A stretch of 43,107 nucleotides of DNA from an uncultured Clostridia bacterium (GCA_946627725.1 CAMOVW010000003.1:1-43107); one strand, 5' to 3'; counted from the first letter of the stretch, positions 32,126 through 41,163 are shown. A program made the numbers and translations. The notes: a model not told the origin generated them from the letters alone.

Positions 32126-33379
32126 TTATTCCGTTGTGTATACGCAGTTAAAAATAACGTATGTGTCGTTCGGGTTGTCTTCCTGCGCGTTCAGTCTCAC
32201 CGATAAGGTTTCGTCCTGTTCCACTTCTATGGTCAGCAGCGCCGTGTGCGCAGGCCCGCCCGGCGTCCTTGTTATGCACGAGCAGTTCGCGTAATTACCG
32301 TTCGGCTTTCCCACACCTGTAATATGTCCAAGTGTATTGGTGCCGGTTCCTGCTTCAAATATCGGCAGCCACATAGTCACTACTACGATTTTGCCGTATT
32401 GCTTTATGCTCGCCATCTCGGGTGCGGAGCTGTACGTCGAAGGCGTAAACGTCCCCGTCTTCTCCTGCGGAGAGATTACCGATTTTGAACATTGATAATA
32501 CAGCGTATTCAGCAGCACACTGTAGTGATATTCCTCATCAGAAGCCGCAAATACGCACGTATGCAGATTTATTCCGCTTTCACAGCAGCTTTGCAGCAGC
32601 ATATCCGTCGTAGTAGCGGTCCCGTTTTTTGTATGGCTGAACCGCCCCACCACGATCTTTCCGGCTGCGCTCGCGTCATAAATCACCTTTGCCGTTGTGC
32701 TTGGGTTTATTACCCATCCATTTTCAAAATCCACCTCCGCCGTAACGATCAGTGCTTCCGCCTTCCCCGCCAGCGCCGCAGTCACGTCGTCCCCATCCGC
32801 CTTCGCCTGCAGCAGCGCGTCGGTTTGCATTTGGGTATAATAACGGTCGTCGTGGGTATGGGCGGGCACCGCCTCCCGTTCGGCGGCCGCTACCGTATCC
32901 AGCACATAGGCGCGGGTAGCGTAATCCGCGTCGTTTTCAAAGGCGGAAACCCGCTCCGGCACCGCAGGCAGCTCGCTTCTGCGGGCGCAGAGCGCAACCG
33001 TTTCCTGCAGATCCAGCAGGCCGTCATGTACGCCGCCCAGGGTGATCAGCGTTTCCCCGTCCGTATCCGCGCCGTCCGTCGGAATGCTGCGGTCCACGTC
33101 AAAACCGAAAACCTCGCTTTTGGTGATCTGCAGCGTGTCGCTTTCGGCAATGATCTGCGCCAGCAGCCTGCCGCCTGCATCCAGAACGCACGCGGGCAAT
33201 TCATACTGTGCGCTGCCGTCGATAAGGGGGATCGGCGGCGTTAACAGGCGTCTGCCCGCCGGGGTGAGAAAGGCCAAACGGATCTCATGTTCCGCGCAGG
33301 CGCCGTCTACCGTGAGCTGAAGGGTGCGGGCTTTGTTTTCGCCTTCATTCAGATTCTTTTCAAACATTCTGATCTCCAT
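32126..33379 (-). CDS. Phage baseplate/fibre protein with BppU-like N-terminus
   Basis: A 417-residue protein. The N-terminal beta domain (about 1-100) resembles the N-terminal domain of lactococcal-type upper baseplate proteins. A collagen-free helical linker follows (ENDADYATRAYVLDTV, HTHDDRYYTQMQTDALLQAKADG), a typical fibre segment. The C-terminal 200 residues form a beta-rich, Cys-containing tip (TDMLLQSCCESGINLHTC) whose partner is unknown. Probable receptor-binding component. It starts next to the stop of the repeat-protein gene. Confidence 0.72.
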   Translation of the reverse strand: MEIRMFEKNLNEGENKARTLQLTVDGACAEHEIRLAFLTPAGRRLLTPPIPLIDGSAQYELPACVLDAGGRLLAQIIAESDTLQITKSEVFGFDVDRSIPTDGADTDGETLITLGGVHDGLLDLQETVALCARRSELPAVPERVSAFENDADYATRAYVLDTVAAAEREAVPAHTHDDRYYTQMQTDALLQAKADGDDVTAALAGKAEALIVTAEVDFENGWVINPSTTAKVIYDASAAGKIVVGRFSHTKNGTATTTDMLLQSCCESGINLHTCVFAASDEEYHYSVLLNTLYYQCSKSVISPQEKTGTFTPSTYSSAPEMASIKQYGKIVVVTMWLPIFEAGTGTNTLGHITGVGKPNGNYANCSCITRTPGGPAHTALLTIEVEQDETLSVRLNAQEDNPNDTYVIFNCVYTTE

Positions 33380-33380
33380 A

Positions 33381-34507
33381 TCAGCCTCCCGTTACCGCTG
33401 CAAGCACCTGCCGGGCGGAGGCCTCGTTGAGCTGGCCGTAGCCTACCTGCCGGTAAACGTAATCCCACAGCGCCTCATAACCGCCGTAAGCATAGGCCTC
33501 CTCCGCGCCGCGCTGGATGGTATAGTTCACCTTCTGCCGCAGGTTTTCGGCGTTCTCCGTAAAATCGCCCAGCAGAGAAAAATCGCCGTATTTTGCCAGT
33601 GCCAGAGCCCGGTCGAACTGTTCGTTTTCAATCAACCTGTCTACGTCCACGCCAAGCTGTTCCAATGCGGAATAATCGCCGAACTGCGCGATCTCGGCCG
33701 CCGTTTTCAGCAGCGCGTTATACTGCATCTGCGAGGTATCCACCCCAAGGGCGCTCAGATAAGAGTAATCGCCGTACTGCGCGGCCTGCGCCGCCTGCGC
33801 AAAAGAGCGCGCCTGCGTAAGAGAAGATACGTCCACCCCCAGCCGCTGCAGATACGAATAATCGCCATATTCCGCGGCCTGCGCCGCAGCGCGGCGGCGT
33901 TCAGGTCCATATTTTCCAGCAGGCTGTAATCCCCCTGCTTTGCGGCGTCAAAGGCCAGGCTGAGCCGGTCCTCAAACCGGTTGTAATCCGTCTGATCCAG
34001 CGCGTTCAGGGCGGAGAGCGCGTTTTGACGGGATTTTTCCTGCGCCGCGGTTTTGTCAAGATTCAGGCGCTCAAGCTGCGTCGCCCGATCCGCAAGCCCC
34101 TCCATATAGCTGTTGTACGCGGCCGCTGCGGCGGAGGCCGCATAGGAGCTGCCGTAACCCCCCGTGCCGCGGCTGAGCAGCCCGTAGGTATGCTCGGCGG
34201 AAAGCGCGGCGTTCTTTTCATACAGCTGACGGTATTGGTCATACAGCCGGTCCGCGTTGATATCCATACCGGCGCTGCCGCTGTTTTCGAGCAGCTGCGA
34301 GAGTACGTTTTCTCTTGCGGCGGTATATTTTTCGTTCGGCTGATAGATATGGGCCGGGGGCGCGGCTTCGGCGGAAGCGGCCCCGGCGGCCTGCGCCGCG
34401 TCGCCTGCGGTGATACGGCCGTCGCCGTCCAGATCCGCGCCCGGGTCCACCGCAATGGCTTTTACGGCCATTTTCAGCAGCTGCTCCGGCGTATAGTTCT
34501 TTTTCAT
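33381..34507 (-). pseudogene. Frameshifted phage repeat protein (93-bp tandem repeats)
   Basis: Two overlapping frames belong to one gene of about 375 codons. The first starts at 34507 (MKKNYTPEQLLKMAVKAIA) with a dockerin-like calcium loop (DLDGDGRITAGDA, about residues 25-37). It runs into a wrong frame after about 33887 and stops at 33755. The second frame continues with the motif A..A.YGDYS.L..LGVD. The GAT codons of the GDYS/GDFS motif lie at 33931, 33863, 33770, 33677 and 33584: three intervals of exactly 93 bp, but the first is only 68 bp. A 25-bp loss explains the shift. Unshifted copies in related phages would test this; a sequencing error of 25 bp is unlikely. The role may be an internal or fibre-linked virion protein. 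Confidence 0.8.
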
Positions 34508-34656
34508 GGTTTTTCTCGTTCCTCCAATGTTTTTTTCATACTTCGCAGCATGGTTTCCAGCCGCGCCACGTCCGCGCTCAGCTTATACAGCAGCGCATAG
34601 ATCCGCTCCGCCGTAAGCCCCTCGGAAGAGGCGCGTTCCTTTTTGTTGCTATACAA
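34504..34656 (-). CDS. Small phage protein, 50 aa, TTG start
   Basis: A short gene starting at TTG 34656 with GGAGGT 8 nt upstream and ending at TGA 34504, which overlaps the next ATG (34507) as ATGA. It overlaps the previous stop (TAG at 34649) by 8 nt. The product is charged and helical (GLTAERIYALLYKLSADVAR, then LETMLRSMKKTLEER). Not recognised. The exact overlaps on both sides support that it is translated. Confidence 0.72.
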   Translation of the reverse strand: MYSNKKERASSEGLTAERIYALLYKLSADVARLETMLRSMKKTLEEREKP

Positions 34657-36496
34657 GGCCGCGCACCTCCCCCGTTGTTTCGGTGATCATCGAAATACCG
34701 GAAACCGTAATGTCCCCTTCTCCGCAAAGGCGCAGCGCAAAGCTGTGGCAGCGGGGCGTGTTCACCGGTACCGAAAAGGCCTCGCCGCCGCGCCGCACCT
34801 TGCACAGCGGTATCCATTTGCCGGTGTCGTCGCACCTGAGATACGCCCGGAACACCGCGTCCTCCCCCATCTCAAGCCGGAACACCAGCATGCGGAGGAT
34901 GGCGGTGGCGGCGCATATCAGCTGCCCGGTTTCGGCGTACCACTCCTTTTGCGGCGCGGGATCGAACCTGCACACCAGCTCTGTATCCTCCGGCCCCATA
35001 ATATTGCGGGCGGAGCGCACCTGCCCTGCGCTGAACACCGCAAAACGGTATTCCGGCGGCGTTTCGCCGACGCGGCAGAGCATGTATACGGCGCTGTCGA
35101 TCAGCAGAAAAAAGCGGACGTCAAAATCGTCGTCTTCCACATGCCAGAGCCCTGCGGAGGTATCGTAAACATAGATGCGGCGCAGCCCGTTTTCCGCCGC
35201 GGCGAGATAGTATTTTCCGCCGTAGGCAAAGGCGAGGGTATCGGTGAAATCGTGGGTGGAAAACTCCGGCGAGATCGTATAGGGCAGGGCGCCGTCGTAT
35301 ACCATCACGCCCGCGGAGCTCAGATAAAAGATCTTTTCGTTCAGGTTTACGCAGGTATCCCCGTGGCCCCGGGCCACCCCTCTGGCGGGGATCACGCTTA
35401 CGGCGTAATCCTGCGGGGAGCTGCCGCTCACCCGGATCAGAGCGTTCTCTTTGAAAAAGAGCAGTTCGCCGCCGGTGACCACCGCGCCGGTAAACGCCCC
35501 CGGGCAGCCCAGGCTAACGGTGTAGCTGTCTGTAGAAATGCCGTTACAGCGGTACCACACCGTGGGATCCCCCAGCGCGCTGGCGTAGATCTCGTTCACA
35601 AATTCGCCGTTTTCGTTTTTGCCGAAGCGGCAGCCCCAGATGCGGTTTTCATGCTCCACGGCAAAATCCAGAACGGGCATGGTTTTGCGGATCAGCGCAA
35701 AATGCGTTTCGTAATCGACGGGCTTGCCGGTATAGCGAAGCAGCAGCATGCCCGGCTCCGAGCGCAGCACCTCGGCGTCAAAGGGGTCGTTTTCGCGCAG
35801 CTCCACCCGGAGGGTTTCCCCCGGCAGCGCGTAATGCCCCGCCATATCGTGGTAAATTACCAGATACAGGTCGCACACCTTCTGCCATGCGCCGCCGGTA
35901 TAGCGCATCAGCGTAAAACCTTCGTCCGATACGTTGGTATAAATATCACCTTCGTTCGGGGCGGCGGGCGGCGCATCCCGGAATCTGCCGGTTTCCATCT
36001 GTTGGCCGGTTTCATCGGCATAGCCCACCGCCGCGTGCTGCAGCCCCTGCTCGAAGGCCGCGTGGCGCACCTCCGCGGCGCCCGTTTCATCGGTGATCAC
36101 ATATTTGCCGTCCGGTACCACAAAAAAGTTTCTGCCGAAGGGGATGATCTTCCGGTTTTGCGCCCCCGGATGCAGCTCCGCGTCCGTCACCGTGCCGCCG
36201 TAGTAATATACCCGCCTGCCGGAACACATGACCACCGTGTCGTTTACCGCCGCGGCGGCGGTCAGGGGCGTATCCGGCGTAATGGCGATCGGCGTTACGC
36301 CGCCTTCGCCGTCGGTGCGGCCCTGAAAGTAGAGCAGCCGGTCCGGCCGGGCGGAGAGCAGGGGATATTTATCGGAACTCAGGTTCTTCATATCGTAAAA
36401 CGCCCCGGCGCGCACCTTTTCAAGATGCTCGTACCCGTAAAAATTGCGGATGTTGCTTTTGCGGCGGGGCAGCGCCTGCAGATTGGGATAATACAT
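34649..36496 (-). CDS. Large phage tail/stabilisation-like structural protein
   Basis: A 615-residue protein, mostly beta strands with repeated YYGG, YLSSAGVMVYDG and WYRCNG-type blades, consistent with a propeller or tail-stabilising fold. Its size and place after the connector-like gene resemble the packaged-DNA stabilisation proteins of short-tailed phages (P22 gp10 type), but I cannot show homology. The ATG at 36496 has AAGGAGGGG upstream; a longer in-frame start is rejected. It is the largest structural gene except none larger follows, so no tape measure exists here. Confidence 0.62.
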   Translation of the reverse strand: MYYPNLQALPRRKSNIRNFYGYEHLEKVRAGAFYDMKNLSSDKYPLLSARPDRLLYFQGRTDGEGGVTPIAITPDTPLTAAAAVNDTVVMCSGRRVYYYGGTVTDAELHPGAQNRKIIPFGRNFFVVPDGKYVITDETGAAEVRHAAFEQGLQHAAVGYADETGQQMETGRFRDAPPAAPNEGDIYTNVSDEGFTLMRYTGGAWQKVCDLYLVIYHDMAGHYALPGETLRVELRENDPFDAEVLRSEPGMLLLRYTGKPVDYETHFALIRKTMPVLDFAVEHENRIWGCRFGKNENGEFVNEIYASALGDPTVWYRCNGISTDSYTVSLGCPGAFTGAVVTGGELLFFKENALIRVSGSSPQDYAVSVIPARGVARGHGDTCVNLNEKIFYLSSAGVMVYDGALPYTISPEFSTHDFTDTLAFAYGGKYYLAAAENGLRRIYVYDTSAGLWHVEDDDFDVRFFLLIDSAVYMLCRVGETPPEYRFAVFSAGQVRSARNIMGPEDTELVCRFDPAPQKEWYAETGQLICAATAILRMLVFRLEMGEDAVFRAYLRCDDTGKWIPLCKVRRGGEAFSVPVNTPRCHSFALRLCGEGDITVSGISMITETTGEVRGLV

Positions 36497-36510
36497 GGCA
36501 CACCCCTCCT

Positions 36511-36885
36511 TTACGCCCCGAACCGGACCGCCGGACCCGGTTTCCGGCGGCGGGTGCGGTTCACCCATGCGATATACTGCCCGTAGGCGGCGTTGAACAA
36601 GGCGGCGGAATTGTTGTACCGGGTGATATCGCCGCAGATGGCGTCGTTTTCGGCGCACAGGAGCTTCAGATACAGGTCGTCGTACGGAAATTCCACCAGC
36701 AGCGGGGTATCCGGCGGGGTGGATTCACCGTAGCCGCTGAACACCGTCGGCGCGCCCTCGTAATGCACAAGGATCTCGGAATACAGTCTGCCGTCAAAAT
36801 CCGATAAGATCTTCCGCTTGGCGCCGATCTCCAGCGGATTGGGATACAGCCGGTCGAACCGGTCGACGGCCTCGCGCAGGGTCAT
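36511..36885 (-). CDS. Connector / head-tail adaptor-like phage protein
   Basis: A 124-residue protein: MTLREAVDRFDRLYPNPL, then a central SEILVHYEGAP and helices to LFNAAYGQYIAWVNRTRRR. The small helical build and place after capsid and before the large stopper-like protein suggest a head-tail connector (gp4-like). No family could be confirmed. It starts 4 nt after the stop of the 76-residue protein. Confidence 0.55.
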   Translation of the reverse strand: MTLREAVDRFDRLYPNPLEIGAKRKILSDFDGRLYSEILVHYEGAPTVFSGYGESTPPDTPLLVEFPYDDLYLKLLCAENDAICGDITRYNNSAALFNAAYGQYIAWVNRTRRRKPGPAVRFGA

Positions 36886-36888
36886 GGC

Positions 36889-37119
36889 TCAGCCCTCAGC
36901 GGAAACCGCGTCGATGTAATGCTCGGCGGTCCGCTTTGCTGCGAAGGAGGCCTTCACCACCGCGGCGAAGGGCTTGGGCAGCGCCACCGGCTCTCCCTTT
37001 TTTACCAGCATGCGCTTGCCGTTCACGGCGATGTACAGGGCGTCGTCATGCTTCGATTCTTTGGGGATAAAAACGGTTTCGGTTTCTTCCGCCGGTTTTA
37101 CGGTTTTTACTTTTTTCAT
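36889..37119 (-). CDS. Small phage protein after the capsid gene
   Basis: A 76-residue basic-then-acidic protein (MKKVKTVKPAEETETVFIPK, then ALYIAVNGKRMLVKKGEPV). It looks like a small beta-rich head decoration or head-completion protein. Not recognised. GGAGAAG lies upstream. Confidence 0.7.
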   Translation of the reverse strand: MKKVKTVKPAEETETVFIPKESKHDDALYIAVNGKRMLVKKGEPVALPKPFAAVVKASFAAKRTAEHYIDAVSAEG

Positions 37120-37179
37120 ATTTCTTCTCCTTTTCTGCCGAGGGGAGGGAGGCCCTCCCCCGGCGCCGTATTATTTTGA

Positions 37180-38478
37180 TCAGTTTGCCTGTGCGGTTTT
37201 CGAGAATTCGGAACCGGATTCGTAGCGGATCATATACTCTTCCAGCAGGCGCTTCGCCACTTTGGTGGCTTTCCAGCCCACGGAGGAGCGCTGGTTCAGC
37301 GGGTCGTTGCCGTAGCCGCGCTGCTTCACGATATGCTCAAGGCCGCCGCCCTCGATATCGGTAACGCCGTATGCGTTTTCGCCGATGAACAGGGTGCAGA
37401 ACACCGCGCTGCCGTCTTTGCCCGCGCCTGCGCCGCAGATCATATCGCCCGCGCTTACGGTTACGGCCTCGCCCAGCGTAAGGGCGGCCGCGCCGGTGTC
37501 GGCGTCCACGGTAACGGCGGTAACGGTGTTGGGCGCGCCGTTCACGTACACCGGAATGGGCGTATCGAATTCGGCAGCCTCCAGCGCCTCGTTTACAGGT
37601 ACGGCGGCAGCGGAGCTCACGTCTTCGGCAGCGGTCAGGCGGGAAAGGCCGCCGCCGATCTCTGCGGGGGCAAAGATCTTGGCCTCGGTGCTCTCTACAA
37701 AGCGCACCCCCGCAAGGGTGCCGATCTCGCCCTTCAGGATGTTATCGGGGTTGGCGTATTTCTGGATGCCGATCCACTGCTCGCCGGCCTCCTGCATCAG
37801 ATCGTAGGCCACGTAGGGGTGGATGATGGCCACGTAGCTGCCGTTGATTTTGGGGGCGTTTACGGCCTTCAGCTCCGCCGCGGCCTTGAATACGTCCTTT
37901 ACGCGCAGGCGGCAGTCGGAAGTCAGATCCTCGCGCATCAGGATCTCGGTTTCGGTGCCGCCCTGCGTTTTGGGGGCGTACATCACGTTGGTGCCGCCGA
38001 TCAGCTCGTTGCGCACCACGGTATCCAGCGTAAGGCCCGCCTGCGAAGCCAGCTCTTTGGTGGCCTCCACAATGGTGTTATCCACGGCGGTGAGCTCCAG
38101 CATATCGGTCTGCTCAATGTAATCGCCGTACTGGTCCACGGTGCAGGATACCGCCGATACGTTCAGCTTGTTGCCCGCGGGGGTAACGCCCTCGGTGATG
38201 GCGGTAAGGGCCTTGGGCAGCTTGGAAAACTTGCGGAATTCCACGGTTTTGCCGCCGCCGCGGGGGATGGGGCGGCGCTGGCCGAACTGCTCCTGCACCA
38301 GATTTGCCCCGGCAAGGGTGATCAGGGTTTTATCGTAAAAGGTTTTCATTTCGGGCGACAGGGCGTTTTCGTTGGTGATCACGCCCGCCTCCATGGTGCC
38401 GCCGGTGGTATTCACCACGTCCCCGGCGGAAAAGTGGGTCAGAGAAAGACGGGTAATGTTGCTGATTTCGTTACGCAT
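37180..38478 (-). CDS. Major capsid protein, N4-gp56 family
   Basis: A 432-residue protein. FYDKTLITLAGANLVQEQFG, RRPIPRGGGKTVEFRKFSKL and PKALTAITEGVTPAG are the diagnostic blocks of the N4-gp56 type HK97-fold capsid proteins. LDTVVRNELIGGTNVMYAPK and IHPYVAYDLMQEAGEQW follow as usual. A domain of about 90 residues (TPIPVYVNGAPNTVTAVTVD to SAGDMICGAGAGK) seems inserted before the C-terminus, as in some clostridial phages. It follows the scaffold gene by 19 nt. The N-terminus (LSLTHFSAG) vaguely recalls the Prp motif but lacks LQFFA. Confidence 0.93.
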   Translation of the reverse strand: MRNEISNITRLSLTHFSAGDVVNTTGGTMEAGVITNENALSPEMKTFYDKTLITLAGANLVQEQFGQRRPIPRGGGKTVEFRKFSKLPKALTAITEGVTPAGNKLNVSAVSCTVDQYGDYIEQTDMLELTAVDNTIVEATKELASQAGLTLDTVVRNELIGGTNVMYAPKTQGGTETEILMREDLTSDCRLRVKDVFKAAAELKAVNAPKINGSYVAIIHPYVAYDLMQEAGEQWIGIQKYANPDNILKGEIGTLAGVRFVESTEAKIFAPAEIGGGLSRLTAAEDVSSAAAVPVNEALEAAEFDTPIPVYVNGAPNTVTAVTVDADTGAAALTLGEAVTVSAGDMICGAGAGKDGSAVFCTLFIGENAYGVTDIEGGGLEHIVKQRGYGNDPLNQRSSVGWKATKVAKRLLEEYMIRYESGSEFSKTAQAN

Positions 38479-38497
38479 TTTTTTACTCCTTTTTTTG

Positions 38498-39133
38498 TTA
38501 AAATTTGATTTTTGCCCCGCGGCTCACTTCATCCAGTATTTTCAGGATGTCGGCCTTGGTAAGGCTGTCCACGTCCTTTTTGCCGAGGGACGAAGCCCGG
38601 TCCAGTACGCTGTTTTCCTGCACGCGGCCGGATTGGCTCCGCATGCTTTCGGCAGCTTTCTTGCCGGCCGTGCGCACCGCGTAGCGCATGGCCTCCCCTA
38701 AGATCTCTTCCAGATTCGCCGCTTCGTAGGCGCGCCGTACGCTCACGCCCGCCTGCAGCAGCCGCGCGAATTCCCCGTTTTCGCGGGCCTCTCTTTTCAG
38801 ATCAAAACCGGGATAGATCTCCCGCAGGGCTTCGGCGCTCTGCTCCCAATCGGAAACGATCTGCTTCAGCGCGCTGTTCCTGCGGCCCGCCTCCATCGCC
38901 GCGGCCACCCCGGCCAGAAGGCCGGCGTTTTCCTGCCCCGGTGATTTCGGCGCGGGTTCCGCCTGCTTCCCCTCAGGCGGCGGTTCGGTTGCGGCGGGCG
39001 GCGGCGCAGCGGCTTCGCCCTCCTGTACTGTATCGGACGCGTCCTGTGCGGGCGCGGCAGCCTCGTTATTCTGCGCGTCGGTTTCCGGCGCGGCTTCCTG
39101 TGCAAAAAATTGCAGTGATAATAAAACGTTCAT
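38498..39133 (-). CDS. Capsid scaffolding protein with Prp cleavage motif
   Basis: A 211-residue protein, acidic and Pro/Ala-rich in the first 70 residues, then helical and charged (YPGFDLKREARENGEFARLL, ILKILDEVSRGAKIKF), as in scaffolds. Its N-terminus, MNVLLSLQFFAQEA, holds LSLQFFA. This is the motif that in Firmicutes ribosomal protein L27, and in staphylococcal phage 80alpha capsid and scaffold, is cut by the Prp protease. The Prp-like gene is directly upstream. AAGGAG lies 5 nt before the ATG. Confidence 0.88.
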   Translation of the reverse strand: MNVLLSLQFFAQEAAPETDAQNNEAAAPAQDASDTVQEGEAAAPPPAATEPPPEGKQAEPAPKSPGQENAGLLAGVAAAMEAGRRNSALKQIVSDWEQSAEALREIYPGFDLKREARENGEFARLLQAGVSVRRAYEAANLEEILGEAMRYAVRTAGKKAAESMRSQSGRVQENSVLDRASSLGKKDVDSLTKADILKILDEVSRGAKIKF

Positions 39134-39142
39134 GTTATCTCC

Positions 39143-39472
39143 TTATGTGATCATCAGATATTCGTCGTATTCCTCTTCCAGCGCGGTGAACCCCGCCATG
39201 ATCGCCGCAAAGGTATTCCTCAGCAGCAGTTCGCTCATCTTGTCGTCCCGGGCGGTTTCCACCCGCAGGCGCAGCTCGCCGTCTCCGGTATCGCACGTCG
39301 GCAGACGGACGATGCCCTCCGCAGCCATATCCTCCAGCCGCCGCACCAAAGCGATGCACAGGGCGGAAATGCCTGCGCATACGATATCGCGCCCCTTTTC
39401 GGCATAACCGGCGTGCCCTTCGCAGGAAAACAGGCAGCCGCCGTTCAGCTCCCGCAGATTTACTTGCGTCAT
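39143..39472 (-). CDS. prp: Phage-encoded Prp-like cysteine protease
   Basis: A 109-residue protein matching Prp, the protease that trims L27: SCEGHAGYAEKGRDIVCAGISAL carries the catalytic His20 and Cys32. The protein is otherwise a small alpha/beta fold with an acidic end. Its ATG overlaps the portal stop by 4 nt, and the scaffold with an LQFFA motif follows 9 nt later. This pairing suggests that the phage brings its own Prp to cut its scaffold (and perhaps host L27), rather than relying on the host enzyme. Confidence 0.88.
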   Translation of the reverse strand: MTQVNLRELNGGCLFSCEGHAGYAEKGRDIVCAGISALCIALVRRLEDMAAEGIVRLPTCDTGDGELRLRVETARDDKMSELLLRNTFAAIMAGFTALEEEYDEYLMIT

Positions 39473-41163
39473 CCTGCCCCCACCTCCGGCGGTACGGCAA
39501 GGGGCGAAGGCTCGCCGTTCGGCTGCAGATAGCCGTAGGCGCGGCCGTTTTCTTCGATCACGTGCATCAGCTTTTCTTTGTTATCGATATCGATCAGCTG
39601 CAGGGCGGCAAGGCTCTGCACGCATTTTGCCGGGTCGAAAAAGCCCAATTGGTAAAAATTGAGGGCGTCGTTATTCTGCGCCGTGCGGGAATACACGTTT
39701 TGCTTATGGGCCTTGATGCTCATATCGAACACCGGCGCGCGGGCGGCAAAATCCACCCCGAATTCGCTGGTGCCCGGCCCCGGCAGCAGGGCGGAATTAT
39801 CGTAATCCGTAAACTGCCATTCGCCGTTGGCGCCCAATATACGCATGCTGCGGGGCACGGTATAAAACTGGCGGATCAGCTCCACGGTGAGCTCGCACAC
39901 CGAGGCAAAGGCCCGGTAGGTTGCCGCGATCATATCCCGCGAGAGCTTGTTGCCCGCCTCCTGCAAGGCGGAGATGGCTGTGCCGGAGGTTACGCCGCCC
40001 AAGGTGCCGCCCGCGGTGAAATCGCGGTTGCCGCTGGTCTCTTTCAGCTCGTTCACCTTGTTGTTCAGTACCGTAACGTACACCGGCGAAAGCGGGGCGG
40101 CGGTGATCTCCCTGATGGCCTCCGCACCGAGGGAAGAGCCGTTCACGTGTACGAAATCGCGGCTGTAGTCGGCAAATTCGGCTTCGTTTACGGCGCCGTC
40201 GCCCCGCACGAAAAACCGGCGGCGGGCGCCCATGCGGGCGTTCTTCAGGATCTCATTTCCCAGAATGTCGATCTCCTCCTGCGCGTCCTTCATAATATCG
40301 ATAAAGCCGAAGCCCACCGGGGTGCCCTCCTCTTTGAAAAGGGGATCGAACACAAAGGGGTATCTGCCGTGGTCGTACCAGCCCCTGAGGCGGTATGCCT
40401 CTTCGTTTTCGGAGGCGAACAGCACCGTGTCGTTTACAAATTTCACATAGTGCAGCACCTGCCTGCCGCCCACGTTCCGCTTATAATACCAATCCACAAC
40501 CGTGCTCTTGCCGGAGGTATCCACGTCCTTATCGTAAAGGTAGGTTACCGTTTCACCGCCGCCGCCCAGCTGCCCCTCCAAAAAGGGATACTGCTCGGTA
40601 AGCAGATCGTTATCCTGCAGCTCAAGGCAGAACAGGTTGCGGCTTTTCTGAATGTCCCGCACGCCCGGCTCCCAGAAGATGTTGAAGATATCGGCGTTTC
40701 CCACGGCCACGTCCCCCAGCCCGCCGGCGGCTTTGGGGTCCCACAGCACCGAGTATACGGCTGTGCCGGTTTTCAGCTTCTGCATGGCGGCGTCCGCATA
40801 TACGCCGCCGAAATCGCAGCGCTCAAGGATCACGGGCAGCACGCTGGTGAGCGCCTCCGCCGCGGCGGTATCCGATGCCTCCCGGGGGAGAACGGTACAC
40901 TCCGGCACCGCGTCCATAAAATCGGCGTGCTTGTTCATAATGGAATTGAACAGCCATGCGGAGGCCTTCCGTCCGTTGCCGCTCTCCTGCCGCAGCTGTT
41001 CCCAGTGCCGCAGGCGGTACCACTGTTCGTTTTCCTCTATGCGGGTTTCCAGCTTTTTCTTGGCGGCCCGGTATTTCTGCAGCGTGCCCACGGCCGCCCG
41101 CACCTCGTCCCGCCCGATGGCAAGCCCCTCGGCGGAACGCTTTTTTTCTTTTGATTTTTTCAT
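39469..41163 (-). CDS. Phage portal protein
   Basis: A 564-residue protein. RHWEQLRQESGNGRKASAW, GLGDVAVGNADIFNIFWEPG, TVVDWYYKRNVGGRQVLHYV and FVFDPLFKEEGTPVGFGFI are typical of podovirus-type portal proteins. GGTLGGVTSGTAISALQEAG near residue 395 is a common portal block. The portal is the ring through which DNA enters the capsid and on which the terminase docks. No MuF-type head protein is fused or adjacent. AAGGAAG precedes the ATG. Confidence 0.88.
   Translation of the reverse strand: MKKSKEKKRSAEGLAIGRDEVRAAVGTLQKYRAAKKKLETRIEENEQWYRLRHWEQLRQESGNGRKASAWLFNSIMNKHADFMDAVPECTVLPREASDTAAAEALTSVLPVILERCDFGGVYADAAMQKLKTGTAVYSVLWDPKAAGGLGDVAVGNADIFNIFWEPGVRDIQKSRNLFCLELQDNDLLTEQYPFLEGQLGGGGETVTYLYDKDVDTSGKSTVVDWYYKRNVGGRQVLHYVKFVNDTVLFASENEEAYRLRGWYDHGRYPFVFDPLFKEEGTPVGFGFIDIMKDAQEEIDILGNEILKNARMGARRRFFVRGDGAVNEAEFADYSRDFVHVNGSSLGAEAIREITAAPLSPVYVTVLNNKVNELKETSGNRDFTAGGTLGGVTSGTAISALQEAGNKLSRDMIAATYRAFASVCELTVELIRQFYTVPRSMRILGANGEWQFTDYDNSALLPGPGTSEFGVDFAARAPVFDMSIKAHKQNVYSRTAQNNDALNFYQLGFFDPAKCVQSLAALQLIDIDNKEKLMHVIEENGRAYGYLQPNGEPSPLAVPPEVGAG

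Noticed and set aside
34643-36586. 647-codon open frame on the plus strand opposite the large structural gene
   Set aside because: Shadow frame in a region where all prophage genes run on the minus strand.
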